64,000 nucleotides of DNA from Caldisphaera lagunensis DSM 15908 (GCF_000317795.1 NC_019791.1:248001-312000); one strand, 5' to 3'. Positions 1-9,172 are shown, counted from the first letter of the stretch. Notes: generated by a model from the sequence alone, not told the origin. Numbers and translations: made by a program.

Positions 1-364
1 TGCTTGGATCTTCAGCAGATATTACAACCAGACCTGCTCTTACACCAGTATATGATATGCTAGCAAGGGCGTCTGCTGCAACGTTTAATCCTACATGCTT
101 CATAGCTGCTAATGCCCTAACATTAGATATTGATGCTCCGTAAGCAGATTCTAGAGCGACTTTTTCATTAACGCTCCACTCCACATGTATACCCAAGAGG
201 GGGGCAACTTCCGCAAGCGTTTCTACAATTTCTGTAGAAGGTGTTCCTGGATATGCAGCAGCAAATCCTCCACCGGCCTCAATAAAACCTCTTGCTATGG
301 CTTCATTACCCATTAGCAATACTTTGCTACCAGCCTTATTCAATAAATTGTTCAATTTTTCCAC
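1..364 (-). CDS. iorA: Indolepyruvate ferredoxin oxidoreductase, alpha subunit (5' part, cut by window edge)
   Basis: The reverse strand reads into the window edge with an IorA-like N-terminus: [13 protein letters not shown], then [13 protein letters not shown] and an [11 protein letters not shown] segment, the thiamine-pyrophosphate enzyme N-terminal (PYR-like) region. In the family, this subunit with IorB oxidatively decarboxylates aryl pyruvates from aromatic amino acids to aryl-acetyl-CoA, reducing ferredoxin in the cytoplasm. The start is a GTG at 364, chosen because AAAGGT lies about 5 nt upstream on the reverse strand. About 121 codons are visible and the rest lies outside the window. 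It is divergent from the phosphodiesterase gene at 518. Recognition is by remembered family motifs; a related 2-oxoacid oxidoreductase subunit is the main alternative. Confidence 0.85.
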   Translation of the reverse strand, partial: MEKLNNLLNKAGSKVLLMGNEAIARGFIEAGGGFAAAYPGTPSTEIVETLAEVAPLLGIHVEWSVNEKVALESAYGASISNVRALAAMKHVGLNVAADALASISYTGVRAGLVVISAEDPS

Positions 365-517
365 CAAATACCTTTTTGTTAATCGAGGTTTTTGTATTTA
401 TCAATGTATAATAAGAATCCATGTAAAAACACATATATACTAAAAAATATTTTATTAATTTATAAATATATGATAAAAATATTAGCTTCTTAAGAATAAA
501 GATATTTGGTGAATTTA

Positions 518-1033
518 ATGATTTTAGGAGTAATAAGCGATACACATGATAACCTTATTAATCTAAATAAAATAATCAATGAAATGAAAAAATATAATGT
601 TGACATGTTAATTCATCTTGGTGATTTTGTTTCTCCATTTACGTTAAAGAAGATAGGAGAAGAATTGAATAACATAAAAATATATGCAGTTTATGGCAAT
701 AATGATGGAGATAAATTGTATTTGAAAAAAATTGCAAATGAGTATAAAATTGTACTAGAAGAGCAACCATTAATTTTAAAAATTGATGAACATAAATTGT
801 TTATATTTCATGGTTATAACTCTAGTGAAGAAACGGTTGAGATAGCAAAATCAATAGCAAAATCTAAAATTTATTCCGCAGTATTTTTTGGGCACACTCA
901 TAAACCTTATTTAGATTTTATTAATGGCATATTAATTCTGAATCCGGGAGATGCGTCTGGTATATTAAATCGTCCTACGTTTGCATTAATCAAATACCCT
1001 TCATTTAGTCCAAAAATAATTTATATGGAGTGA
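518..1033 (+). CDS. Calcineurin-like metallophosphoesterase, YfcE/MJ0936 type
   Basis: This is a 171-residue cytoplasmic phosphodiesterase of the MJ0936/YfcE group. It shows the metal-binding motifs in order: SDTHDN near the N-terminus, HLGDFV, GNNDG, FHG, and GHTHKP near the C-terminus. Family members hydrolyse phosphodiester model substrates with two metal ions; the physiological substrate is unknown. The ATG at 518 is preferred over the in-frame TTG at 506 and GTG at 509 because GGTGA at 508-512 sits 5 nt before it, a good ribosome site. The JAMM gene follows 6 bp downstream, so the two probably share a transcript. A TATA-like TTTATAAAT lies near 462-470. Confidence 0.88.
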   Translation: MILGVISDTHDNLINLNKIINEMKKYNVDMLIHLGDFVSPFTLKKIGEELNNIKIYAVYGNNDGDKLYLKKIANEYKIVLEEQPLILKIDEHKLFIFHGYNSSEETVEIAKSIAKSKIYSAVFFGHTHKPYLDFINGILILNPGDASGILNRPTFALIKYPSFSPKIIYME

Positions 1034-1039
1034 TATAAA

Positions 1040-1426
1040 ATGAAAATAGTTCTTGGAAATTTATCGATATTTCTGAATCTTCTATTAAAATTTGAAGAAG
1101 AAAGTGCAGGTTTATTAATTGGATCAACTAAGGATGACATTATTTACCCCATAATAGCAATGCCTGTTGAAAATGTATTGAAAAGTAGGGTAGAATTTTT
1201 AGCCAACCCATATGATATGGTTGTCGGGCATATGGTAGCAGAAAATTATAAATTAAGTGTTGTATCATTATATCATACTCATCCTTATGGAATGCCTATA
1301 CCTAGTAATAAAGATATTAATGGAATGAAGATGTGGCCAATACCATGGATTATAATCTCAAGGAAAGGGATTAGGGCATGGATATTAAAAGAAGATGATA
1401 AACCAATTGAATTAGAGCTAAGTTAA
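1040..1426 (+). CDS. JAMM/MPN+ metalloprotease-like protein
   Basis: The 128-residue protein is a minimal MPN+ (Mov34/JAB1) domain. It has E21 in EESAGLL, and the full zinc signature H79-x-H81-x7-S89-x2-D92 in HTHPYGMPIPSNKD. These residues define active JAMM isopeptidases, which in archaea remove ubiquitin-like SAMP/MoaD-fold proteins from conjugates or trim sulfur-carrier proteins. There is no signal peptide, so it should act in the cytoplasm. It lies 6 bp after a phosphodiesterase gene with GGAGTGA just upstream of ATG 1040, so the pair looks co-transcribed. Its end overlaps the convergent membrane-protein gene by 9 bp. The substrate is not shown; the MoaD-like proteins at 34.2-34.9 kb are candidates by inference only. 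Confidence 0.85.
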   Translation: MKIVLGNLSIFLNLLLKFEEESAGLLIGSTKDDIIYPIIAMPVENVLKSRVEFLANPYDMVVGHMVAENYKLSVVSLYHTHPYGMPIPSNKDINGMKMWPIPWIIISRKGIRAWILKEDDKPIELELS

Positions 1427-2131
1427 TAATAATAGAACTGCACCTATTAGGCTTACAGCAAATACTATTGCTAATAATAGTAGAACTGTATTATATAAAA
1501 TCAAGTTTAATGTTGTGTTACTATTGCTTAAGTAGTTAACTTTTTGTAATGTCATGCTACCATTAGCTACCAACGCATTATTTGCAGTTAATGAAAAAGT
1601 TCTGTAAACTAGTATCCCAGAACTTAAATCATAGTATTGACCATATGTTGCAGTATAATTAATTCCATTCTGGCTTATTTTATATGTTAAATTTTGAAAT
1701 GCAACTGGAATTACGTTTGTCTCATTATAGAAAATTTCTTTAGTTGAATTGGAAAGCAGAGTTGTGTTTGCAATAAATGGTATATTACTGTTTAAGACAA
1801 TGCTATTTCCAGTAGAATAATATAGTGCCTGTACAACATTACTACTTCCTCCAAAGTTAAGTATTGATGTGCTCAAAATATCATAAGTTGAATTATATTC
1901 GCTTAATGTTACAATTATCTGCGTCCAACCAGTTTCTGGAGTTGAATTAGTAAAAACACTTTCGCTTACATTATATATTAATTGAACTTTAAATGGATTT
2001 GTTTTTAAATAATTATTATTAGGAGTTAGGGGACTTAAATAATAATTTGCATTATAAACATATAGGCTTAAGGCAACAATTGCAATTATTATAAGGACCA
2101 CGGCCTCTGCTATTTTAACACCTCTACCCAT
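1418..2131 (-). CDS. Hypothetical protein with N- and C-terminal membrane anchors
   Basis: This is a 237-residue protein that I do not recognise. A hydrophobic stretch at about residues 8-27 follows a short basic N-terminus (MGRGVK), and a second one fills the last 25 or so residues. Between them is a Ser/Thr/Asn-rich segment of about 180 residues with many N-x-S/T sequons, typical of the extracytoplasmic part of crenarchaeal surface proteins. It probably spans the membrane twice with a large outside loop. The gene is convergent with the JAMM gene (9-bp overlap) and has an AT-rich leader of about 200 bp upstream. No function is assigned. Confidence 0.7.
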   Translation of the reverse strand: MGRGVKIAEAVVLIIIAIVALSLYVYNANYYLSPLTPNNNYLKTNPFKVQLIYNVSESVFTNSTPETGWTQIIVTLSEYNSTYDILSTSILNFGGSSNVVQALYYSTGNSIVLNSNIPFIANTTLLSNSTKEIFYNETNVIPVAFQNLTYKISQNGINYTATYGQYYDLSSGILVYRTFSLTANNALVANGSMTLQKVNYLSNSNTTLNLILYNTVLLLLAIVFAVSLIGAVLLLLT

Positions 2132-2329
2132 TATTAATCACCCTATATTTTTATGTTAACAACAAACTAATAATTCTTATTGAAAATTTCATATATATTA
2201 TAATGATATATAAATTTCTAAAAGTTTTAAAAGTGTCAACCATAAAAAAGATTATCCTTATATATTAATAAAGGAAATATGTTATACAAACTCTATAAAT
2301 TTTAAAGATAAATAATTTAAAAATATCAA

Positions 2330-3451
2330 TTATGGTAGCCTTATTGGATAAATTGTCAATAAGCTCAATATTAATAGCACAGTAATTATCTCAATTGTTA
2401 TTCCTGCTTGAGCCCATTTTTTACCTATCTTTGAAATTGCTTCAATAAATATATAACCTCCATCGCTTTGTATCATACCTCCAGGTAATGGTATTGCTAT
2501 AGGTGCTGCATTTACCAAAGCCAAACCTAAATTTATTATATATAATGCTGAAATTATAGAAACCAACCATGATAATCTAAATGATTGTACAACAGATATT
2601 CCTAAATGAGGTACTCCATAAGGTTTAAACACGCTAATATTTTGTATGACTCCATTATATTTTACTGTTAACAAAAGATTTACTGCAGTATTATTACTTT
2701 CTGCCCCATATTTATTTAATACATTCATAAATGACTGCAATGATAATGTAGAAGTACCATTTACTGACAATATTGTCATTCCTTGTTTCAAATTAGCTAA
2801 ATATGCTGGAGAATTAGGTAAAATGTTTACCAAATCCACACCAGCAAATAATTTTGGTGCTATGTAAACGAATAATAATAAAAATATTAATCCCATTATA
2901 AGATTTATCGTAACTCCAGCCGAATATACTTTAAGCCTTGATTTTAGTGGTGCTTGTTTCATTTTATTATCATCAGGTTCAACAAATGCTGCTGGTATAA
3001 ATGCCAAAAGAAAGAAACCTGCATCTTTAACTGGAATACCCTCAGCCCTTGCTATTATTGCATGGAATAATTCATGAACTATAACTGCTATTCCAATTGC
3101 TATTAAGAAATAAATAAGCTGATCAATGCTTATTGTTACCCCTGGTATGAGAGGAACGAATCCAGCTACTTGACTAGAAGATTGTGCAATATATTTTGCA
3201 ACAAATGTTGAACCTACTATATAATAAAAATATGCCATCAAGCCGATTGAAATTGCTAGAGATATATAACCAAAGATTGAAATTACTTTTGCCTTCTTTT
3301 TATCTTTTATAGGCTCCATACTTATTCCAGTTCTTGCAATTAACACTAATGGGTATATGTTAATCTTTTTTGACTTAAATGATTTTCCTATTATGTATAA
3401 TATACCCCAAAAAATTATAAACGCAATTAATATCAATAACCAACTTTGCAA
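2330..3451 (-). CDS. Site-2 protease family (M50) membrane zinc peptidase
   Basis: This 373-residue polytopic protein carries the M50 active site HELFH at about residues 126-130 inside a membrane segment, followed by the family's GIPVKDAG-like stretch. Near residue 325 a PLPGGMIQSDGG segment supplies the third metal ligand (Asp). Between them lies a PDZ-like extracytoplasmic region (NILPNSPAYLANLKQG). S2P enzymes cut transmembrane anchors of regulators or remnant signal peptides. The start is TTG 3451 with GAGGT just upstream, overlapping the stop of ahcY, so the gene is probably translated from the ahcY transcript (10 bp gap). The substrate is unknown. Confidence 0.87.
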   Translation of the reverse strand: MQSWLLILIAFIIFWGILYIIGKSFKSKKINIYPLVLIARTGISMEPIKDKKKAKVISIFGYISLAISIGLMAYFYYIVGSTFVAKYIAQSSSQVAGFVPLIPGVTISIDQLIYFLIAIGIAVIVHELFHAIIARAEGIPVKDAGFFLLAFIPAAFVEPDDNKMKQAPLKSRLKVYSAGVTINLIMGLIFLLLFVYIAPKLFAGVDLVNILPNSPAYLANLKQGMTILSVNGTSTLSLQSFMNVLNKYGAESNNTAVNLLLTVKYNGVIQNISVFKPYGVPHLGISVVQSFRLSWLVSIISALYIINLGLALVNAAPIAIPLPGGMIQSDGGYIFIEAISKIGKKWAQAGITIEIITVLLILSLLTIYPIRLP

Positions 3452-3461
3452 TTTTTAAACC

Positions 3462-4712
3462 TCATTTATAGCTCTCCAAATATTTTACTTGCTCCGGAGT
3501 TAATTCGTCTATCTTTATACCCATAGTTTCAAGTTTTAATTTTGCCACATATTGATCTTGATCTGATGGTACATTATATACCTTTTTTTCAAGTTTTCCT
3601 TTATTATTTATTAAGTATAAAACGGATAAGGCTTGATTAGCAAAACTCATATCCATAACTTCGCTTGGATGGCCCTCTGCTGCAACTAAATTCACTAATC
3701 TTCCTTCTCCCAAAAGGAACAAGTGCTTCCCATTTCTTAATGTATATTTTACAGTATTTTCTCTTATTTCTTCTTTAGAATCACTTATTTTTTCTAAATC
3801 TTTCACGCTTACCTCTACATTGAAGTGACCTGCATTAGCTAATATGGCTCCATCTTTCATGTTTAGCATGTGTTCTGCTCTAATAACATCTATATCTCCA
3901 GTTGCAGTTATGAATATATCACCAATTTTTGATGCCTCTTCCATTGTCATAACATCAAATCCATCCATAACGGCTTCTAAAGCCTTAATAGGGTCAACTT
4001 CTGTAACTATTACTCTTGCTCCCATACCCTTAAGTCTTAAGGCAATTCCTCTGCCTACCCATCCATAGCCAGCTACAACAGCTCTTTTACCGGCAATGAG
4101 AATATTTGTTGCTCTTAATATGCCATCTATGGAACTTTGGCCTGTTCCATATCTATTATCAAACATAAATTTAGTTAAGGCATTATTTACGGCAATAACA
4201 GGATATAACAATCTATTTTCCTTTTCCAATGCCTTTAATCTAATAACTCCAGTTGTTGTTTCCTCATTCCCTCCTATAACTTTCTCAGCAATTTTTGGCA
4301 TCTCTTCATGAAGGGTTATATGAAGATCTGCTCCATCATCTATAACTATGTCAGGTTTAAAATTAGCTGCATCCTTAATTGCCATAAAGTATTCTTCGCT
4401 ACTCATGCCTCTCCATGCTTCAACAACAATATTATCTATTTTAGCTAGTGAGGCTGCTACATCATCTTGTGTTGATAATGGATTACTTGGGGATAAAAAT
4501 ATATTTGCCCCCCACACAGATAGTGTTTTTATAAGAACAGCTGTTTCTTTAGTTACATGAAGAGCAGCCGATATTTTTACCCCATCCAATGGTTTTTCTC
4601 TTAAGAACCTTTCTCTTATTTTCATAACAACTGGCATATGCATTTCTGCAAATTCAATCTTTTTATTCCCTTCATTAAAAAGCTCTGGTTTTTTAATTTT
4701 TGAACTATTCAT
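3462..4712 (-). CDS. ahcY: S-adenosylhomocysteine hydrolase
   Basis: This 416-residue cytoplasmic enzyme reversibly cleaves S-adenosylhomocysteine to adenosine and homocysteine, recycling the product of SAM-dependent methylations. Visible signatures are [12 protein letters not shown] in the substrate region, the NAD-binding [10 protein letters not shown], and the C-terminal [16 protein letters not shown]. Length fits the shorter archaeal and bacterial forms. The ATG start at 4712 has GGTGG a few bases upstream on the reverse strand. The site-2 protease gene follows 10 bp downstream, an operon-like arrangement with no obvious functional link. Confidence 0.96.
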   Translation of the reverse strand: MNSSKIKKPELFNEGNKKIEFAEMHMPVVMKIRERFLREKPLDGVKISAALHVTKETAVLIKTLSVWGANIFLSPSNPLSTQDDVAASLAKIDNIVVEAWRGMSSEEYFMAIKDAANFKPDIVIDDGADLHITLHEEMPKIAEKVIGGNEETTTGVIRLKALEKENRLLYPVIAVNNALTKFMFDNRYGTGQSSIDGILRATNILIAGKRAVVAGYGWVGRGIALRLKGMGARVIVTEVDPIKALEAVMDGFDVMTMEEASKIGDIFITATGDIDVIRAEHMLNMKDGAILANAGHFNVEVSVKDLEKISDSKEEIRENTVKYTLRNGKHLFLLGEGRLVNLVAAEGHPSEVMDMSFANQALSVLYLINNKGKLEKKVYNVPSDQDQYVAKLKLETMGIKIDELTPEQVKYLESYK

Positions 4713-4801
4713 ACTACCACCGTATTGTTTATCATTTTGTAAAAATATAAACTGTTATAAAATTATCTTCAAGTAAAAACAGGATATCTTTAGTAAAAAC
4801 A

Positions 4802-5488
4802 TTATTTTGCATTAATTTTACTTTTAATATTGCAAAAAATTAGCATAAGCTTTGATACTAATGATATATATTCATACTTTCCACTTGGTAGAAAACCTTT
4901 GTTATGAAGGTTGGAAATAAGTTTTGTAAAATCCTCTAATGGCATACCAAAGTTTTTGGATGCCTCAATAATATCTTCTGAAACTGCAATAGAATATACA
5001 AGCTTTACCTCGTTTTCACTCATCATATCACATTTAGTAACAAATTTGAAGAAATCACTTAAAAAATCTACCAAAGCTTCTTTTACTGAGGCGTAGATTT
5101 CATCCAAATTGGTAATGACTTGATCAGATAATGAGATAAAATAAACGTTTAATTCTTTAGCTAATTCTTCAGCTTTTTCATCAGCTAAACCTCTTGAAAT
5201 AATCATAGGTATCATATTTAATAATTTAGAATTGACATAAATTTGCCTAATAGAAGAAACATCTGCTGGTCCAGCTTTTACTTCTACTGCATACTTCATA
5301 CCATTTTTTTCAGCAATTATATCAACATCTGATATTTCAATATTATTTATAACAACTTTTCTATGCATGTCAACTATTTTATAACCCAATTGTTGCAATA
5401 TATCAGCTGCTATGCTTTCACTACTTCTCATAGCCGCTTTTCCTTGCACCAATTTCCTCACTCTACTAATTTCTCTAAATTTCTCCAA
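4802..5488 (-). CDS. PD-(D/E)XK nuclease-like protein (RecB/YraN-type core)
   Basis: The N-terminal half of this 228-residue protein has the restriction-endonuclease-like core: an early Glu in SSESIAADILQQLGY, then SDVDIIAE and YAVEVKAG, matching D...(D/E)xK. This fold occurs in YraN, Hjc and RecB-like nucleases. The C-terminal about 100 residues are mostly helical and unrecognised. The predicted start is a TTG at 5488 without a clear ribosome site; a downstream ATG giving MRSSES is possible. Only 42 bp separate it from the divergent DUF211 gene, so their promoters must overlap. Nuclease activity is inferred from the motif only. Confidence 0.65.
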   Translation of the reverse strand: MEKFREISRVRKLVQGKAAMRSSESIAADILQQLGYKIVDMHRKVVINNIEISDVDIIAEKNGMKYAVEVKAGPADVSSIRQIYVNSKLLNMIPMIISRGLADEKAEELAKELNVYFISLSDQVITNLDEIYASVKEALVDFLSDFFKFVTKCDMMSENEVKLVYSIAVSEDIIEASKNFGMPLEDFTKLISNLHNKGFLPSGKYEYISLVSKLMLIFCNIKSKINAK

Positions 5489-5530
5489 AAATTTAATAAT
5501 CTTCTACATTATTTAACATTGGGGATTGAA

Positions 5531-5815
5531 TTGAGTGCACCACTAAGAAGATTAGTTCTTAATATTACGAAACCAATAAAGGGACCTTCTATAATAGATG
5601 TAGCGAAATCAATAGCATCTCTCAGCGGAATAGATGGAGTTAATGTAACTGTTAAAGAGTTAGACGTAGAAACTGCTACCTTGAATATTACAATAGAAGG
5701 TGAAGACATTTCTTTTGACAAAGTCGAAAATGTTTTAGAATCATTAGAATGCGTTATACAAAGTATAGACCAAGTTATAACAGGTAAAAAGGTAGTTGAT
5801 AAACTCTTGAGTTGA
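5531..5815 (+). CDS. DUF211 family protein
   Basis: This is a 94-residue protein matching the archaeal DUF211 family: LRRLVLNITKP at the start, then GIDGVNVTVKELD, a TLNITIEGEDISFD segment and a Q-SIDQV-TGKK end. Family members form small ferredoxin-like folds of unknown role, possibly ligand-binding. The TTG at 5531 is chosen because conserved sequence begins here and GGGGAT lies just upstream; longer readings extend into the divergent nuclease-like gene. It is followed 16 bp later by an unrecognised 304-residue gene, so they may be co-transcribed. Confidence 0.85.
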   Translation: MSAPLRRLVLNITKPIKGPSIIDVAKSIASLSGIDGVNVTVKELDVETATLNITIEGEDISFDKVENVLESLECVIQSIDQVITGKKVVDKLLS

Positions 5816-5831
5816 GAATTAGGTGTGAGCT

Positions 5832-6746
5832 GTGAACAATACTATAGAAGATTGCACTTCGATATTAAAAAGGCTATATTTGAAATCAAGAATCATAAAT
5901 GAAATCATACAATTTTTTGATGTTGAGCCTTCATTAAATCCTCCTAATGGATTATCATTAGTTTTAAAGAGTCTCCACGAACCAAGCATTGATGAAATAC
6001 CAATATATAATACAATTGTTGGATCCTTTAATTTTAATGAAATTTACGAATATGAAAGGGTAGCAGAAATACCTAAAGGGGATAGGATTAATAATTTATC
6101 TTTATTTATCATGGACTCATATCAAAAAAATAGAGGAATAGTAGCAATAATCCCAAGCCTTTTAGTTATAGGATTAACATCAAAGCTACCTGAAAATATT
6201 ATCAACGATCTTGAGAATAGTTTATTAGCAGAAATTGAAGTAAGCTCAGAAAACATACTTTATTTACCAGATAGGTCTTACTTGCCTGGAAATAGCATAG
6301 AAATTGTTGCGAAGAGTAATAGTGAAAGCAGTTATGAAAGGGTTGAATGGTTGAAAAATGAAGCAGAAAAGGAAGGAATAAAAGTAGAAAATGTAAAGTT
6401 CTTGCCTGATAATAAATCTATTATGGATTACATTGCATCAGGAGGTATAAAAGGCTATCTTAAAAGAGTACCAGTTACAAAAATAGCAACAATGATTGTT
6501 GCTGCTTCCCAATGCTTGAATTTGGAAGGAGTTAATGATATAGTAAGAAGAGAACAAAGTAAGCACACTATTTATACAATAGGCTTAACAAATGAGATGC
6601 TTAACGAGTTAAAGGAATCATTAATTAAAAATAAGATAGAAGGTGCACCATTACTAAGAATATCTAGCAACATTGAACCATTCTTTAATAAAGGTTTGAT
6701 AGAATCTATGAGTGAATTTTTAAGAAGATTTGGATATTTAACTTAA
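5832..6746 (+). CDS. Conserved-looking hypothetical protein, 304 aa
   Basis: I do not recognise this protein. It is soluble in appearance, with no signal peptide or membrane segment, and about 304 residues long. The middle alternates strand-like and helix-like stretches (FLPDNKSIMDYIASGG, MIVAASQCLNLEG), which could be an alpha/beta fold. The GTG start at 5832 has GGTG at 5822-5825, and the gene sits 16 bp after DUF211. It ends 3 bp before the stop of the convergent TIP49 gene. No catalytic motif is evident and no function is assigned. Confidence 0.75.
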   Translation: MNNTIEDCTSILKRLYLKSRIINEIIQFFDVEPSLNPPNGLSLVLKSLHEPSIDEIPIYNTIVGSFNFNEIYEYERVAEIPKGDRINNLSLFIMDSYQKNRGIVAIIPSLLVIGLTSKLPENIINDLENSLLAEIEVSSENILYLPDRSYLPGNSIEIVAKSNSESSYERVEWLKNEAEKEGIKVENVKFLPDNKSIMDYIASGGIKGYLKRVPVTKIATMIVAASQCLNLEGVNDIVRREQSKHTIYTIGLTNEMLNELKESLIKNKIEGAPLLRISSNIEPFFNKGLIESMSEFLRRFGYLT

Positions 6747-6749
6747 AAA

Positions 6750-8099
6750 TTACTTTAGCATTAGATCCTTATATTTTTCGAGGAATTGTGTGCTTTCGTT
6801 AACATCTGAGAAAAGCTTTGATGCCTCTTCTATATCATTAACATCAACCTTAATGGAATTTCTTTTAGCTGAAATTACTTTAGCCGGATCTAAGAGTTGT
6901 AAAGCATATCTTAAACTTCTCTCTGATCCAATTTTTGTTAATAGTTTAACTGCTTCATCTGTTAATGGAATATCCAACTCATCAGCTCTTATTTTTACAA
7001 TGTTCATAATTTCGTCTTCAGTATATGGTTTTGTTAATATTATAAGTAATCTATCCAATAAATCCCTTGGCATTCCATGGGGAGCTTTTTCATCTGTTCC
7101 TCTAATTGTTGTTATCCCCCTATTTGTTGCCAATATAATTATTGGGGCATATTCACTTTCCATAGCCTTAGTTAAAAAGCTATATGCTTCGATATCTAGC
7201 ATGTGTGCATCATCTATAAATAGAACTCCCGGAATTAGCTGGGCTTTTCCTTCACTTGTTACTTTTCTTACAGTTTCATCGGTTTGTTTTCTTACTTGAT
7301 CATCTATACCTCTTTCTTCAGACAAAAAGCCAAAAATAGAAAATGCTATTCTTTGGGCAGCAATAGAAACATCTATATCATGAAGAGTAAACGTTCTTAC
7401 TATTTCCCTTGTTGATTGTATTTTTCCGCTAGGCATTTCAATTTGTTTTTCAGTATCTATATCAAAACCTATCGTGCTTTTCTCTTTTACCCTTCCCAAT
7501 CTTCTAACTTCTCCTGTTTCCTCATCAATCATTATGACATCTCCTTTTCTTATCCCTAATGATTGGAATTGGGAAGCAATTTCAGGTCCAACATTAACGT
7601 CTTTACTATCATCTTTTGTTTCTAGTTTTATTTTTGCTCCTCCCAATATTGGTGTAGGATAAAAAGGTGACGATTTTTTAAGATATTTTATTTCAGTTAC
7701 AACACCACTTATAATTTTCCTTACATCTCTCATCCTTATACCAATAGCCCTTCTAAATGCTTGTGTCATAAACTCTGTTTTATTCTCTGCACTAATTATT
7801 TCGCTTGCATTTATAGAGACAAATGGTGTATCTTCACCCAATTCTTTAGCAATTGCAACAGCTAATGCAGTTTTACCTGTCCCACTAGGTCCTGCAAATA
7901 ATATACCTTTTCCACCAAGTTTTCCTTCCCTTATTAATTCAACTATTAATCCACACGCTTCTCTAGCTTGAACTTGACCTACTAATCCATCAGCAATTGG
8001 TTTAGCTTTACCATTTTCATCTAATCCCAAACCTGATATATGGCTGTGTATTGAAGACCATCTAGGCGTTTTTGGGTTTCCAATCATTATCTCTGACAT
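6750..8099 (-). CDS. TIP49/RuvB-like (RuvBL) AAA+ ATPase
   Basis: This 449-residue protein is an archaeal relative of eukaryotic RuvBL1/2 (pontin/reptin). It has the Walker A motif GPSGTGKT near residues 70-77, Walker B LFIDDAHML near 294-302, the sensor ILATNRG, and the C-terminal TIP49 helical region with RSLRYALQLLDPA. Between Walker A and B lies the insertion domain II typical of the family (about residues 125-240). RuvBL proteins form hexamers in chromatin-remodelling, snoRNP and PIKK assembly complexes in eukaryotes; the archaeal role is not settled. The ATG at 8099 has GGTGAT immediately upstream on the reverse strand. Confidence 0.95.
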   Translation of the reverse strand: MSEIMIGNPKTPRWSSIHSHISGLGLDENGKAKPIADGLVGQVQAREACGLIVELIREGKLGGKGILFAGPSGTGKTALAVAIAKELGEDTPFVSINASEIISAENKTEFMTQAFRRAIGIRMRDVRKIISGVVTEIKYLKKSSPFYPTPILGGAKIKLETKDDSKDVNVGPEIASQFQSLGIRKGDVIMIDEETGEVRRLGRVKEKSTIGFDIDTEKQIEMPSGKIQSTREIVRTFTLHDIDVSIAAQRIAFSIFGFLSEERGIDDQVRKQTDETVRKVTSEGKAQLIPGVLFIDDAHMLDIEAYSFLTKAMESEYAPIIILATNRGITTIRGTDEKAPHGMPRDLLDRLLIILTKPYTEDEIMNIVKIRADELDIPLTDEAVKLLTKIGSERSLRYALQLLDPAKVISAKRNSIKVDVNDIEEASKLFSDVNESTQFLEKYKDLMLK

Positions 8100-8214
8100 T
8101 TTATCACCATTTAAAAATTTATAAAGAAAGCTTAAAAGAATTCAATAATTTTATCAAAAATATTAAAGTTATAAAATCTTTTAAAAAAATTAAATACAAA
8201 AAGAAATTTTAATG

Positions 8215-8222
8215 TTTATAAA
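8215..8222 (+). promoter_or_regulatory. Putative TATA box of the EamA transporter gene
   Basis: TTTATAAA is centred about 27 nt before a GTG at 8246, the spacing expected for an archaeal leaderless transcript. It lies within the 156-bp divergent region between the TIP49 gene and the transporter. Together with AGGTGA at 8244-8249 it bears on which start codon the transporter uses. Confidence 0.5.
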
Positions 8223-8255
8223 TTCTTTGCTAACTATAGAACTAGGTGAAAAGAT

Positions 8256-9086
8256 ATTAAAAAGGAGTTCGCAGAGTTATTCGCTATATATATCATAGCT
8301 TCCGTATTTCTTTACTTCTTTGCAAAGTTAGGTGTTACTTATACAAATCCAGCAACTTTAATGATGATCAGATACATTATATCAGGTATAATCCTTTTCT
8401 CTATTAGTAGAAAACTAATTATTGATAAAAATGTATTAATATTGGCTATTTTTACAACAACTAGTACAATTTTTTGGGGTTATGGATTACTTTATGTTTC
8501 TCCAGCAGTTTCATCTGTATTAAGCTATACGATGCCATTGTTTAGCATGATACTTGCTATTTTTATAATAAACGAGAAACCTAACCATTATGAGATCATA
8601 GGATTAATAATTGGTTTTTTAGGATTAGGTATTTATGGCTCAACATTATTTAAAGGATTCACAAAAATAGGTATGATTTTAACTCTAATTAATGCAGTGT
8701 TTTGGGCACTGTTTAGCATTTATTATAGAAAGCTATCAAAATACGATCCAATATCTTTAAATGCAACACAATTTATTATAGGCTCAGGTTTTATGGGTTT
8801 AATTGATATCTTTTCCATTAGAAAAGGCTTTTATTTTATCCCATCACTAAAATTGCTAGAAAGCATAGTCTATATCTCAACAATAGGAGGTGCATTTCAA
8901 TTCCTTATATGGAATTACCTTTTAAAACTTGAAAGAGTAAACAAGGTTACAATATTTGCATACATAATCCCTGTTGCAACAACAATTATCCAAGCACTCT
9001 TATATAAAAGTTTACCTAAACTTTTTGAAATAATTGGTCTATTAATAATGATATCTGGTGTTATTATAGCAAGATTAAAGGGTTAG
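8256..9086 (+). CDS. EamA/DMT-superfamily transporter with a non-canonical start or 5' frameshift
   Basis: The in-frame reading gives a 276-residue, about 10-TM drug/metabolite transporter with two EamA halves. The first conserved ATG (8361) would lose TM1, yet the sequence just upstream continues in frame through a good first helix (AELFAIYIIASVFLYFF) and the family-like TNPATLMMIRYIISG. That upstream frame has no ATG, GTG or TTG before a TGA at 8247. Either ATT at 8256 is the start (AGGTGA at 8244-8249, 6 nt spacing), or the leaderless GTG at 8246 was the original start and an extra T makes its TAA at 8258. The substrate is unknown. Coordinates use the ATT option. Confidence 0.7.
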   Translation: MKKEFAELFAIYIIASVFLYFFAKLGVTYTNPATLMMIRYIISGIILFSISRKLIIDKNVLILAIFTTTSTIFWGYGLLYVSPAVSSVLSYTMPLFSMILAIFIINEKPNHYEIIGLIIGFLGLGIYGSTLFKGFTKIGMILTLINAVFWALFSIYYRKLSKYDPISLNATQFIIGSGFMGLIDIFSIRKGFYFIPSLKLLESIVYISTIGGAFQFLIWNYLLKLERVNKVTIFAYIIPVATTIIQALLYKSLPKLFEIIGLLIMISGVIIARLKG

Positions 9087-9141
9087 TTCTATATCAAAAC
9101 CATATTTGAAAGAGTTATTTATATTAATAAAAAATAAAAAG

Positions 9142-9159
9142 ATCTAAATTGGTTTAGAT
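9142..9159 (+). promoter_or_regulatory. 7-bp perfect hairpin in the leader of the 9173 gene
   Basis: ATCTAAA at 9142-9148 and TTTAGAT at 9153-9159 form a perfect inverted repeat with a TTGG loop, immediately before the ribosome site AAGGTG. It could be an operator, a translation-controlling hairpin or the end of the upstream transporter transcript. Function is not established. Confidence 0.4.
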
Positions 9160-9172
9160 AAAAGGTGCAAAA

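Noticed and set aside
5363-5530. N-terminal extension of the DUF211 gene
   Set aside because: These codons lie antisense to the divergent nuclease-like gene and bear no DUF211 similarity; family homology begins at 5531.
6790-7299. 169-codon open frame opposite TIP49
   Set aside because: It is a shadow of a highly conserved ATPase gene and has no own ribosome site or recognisable domain.
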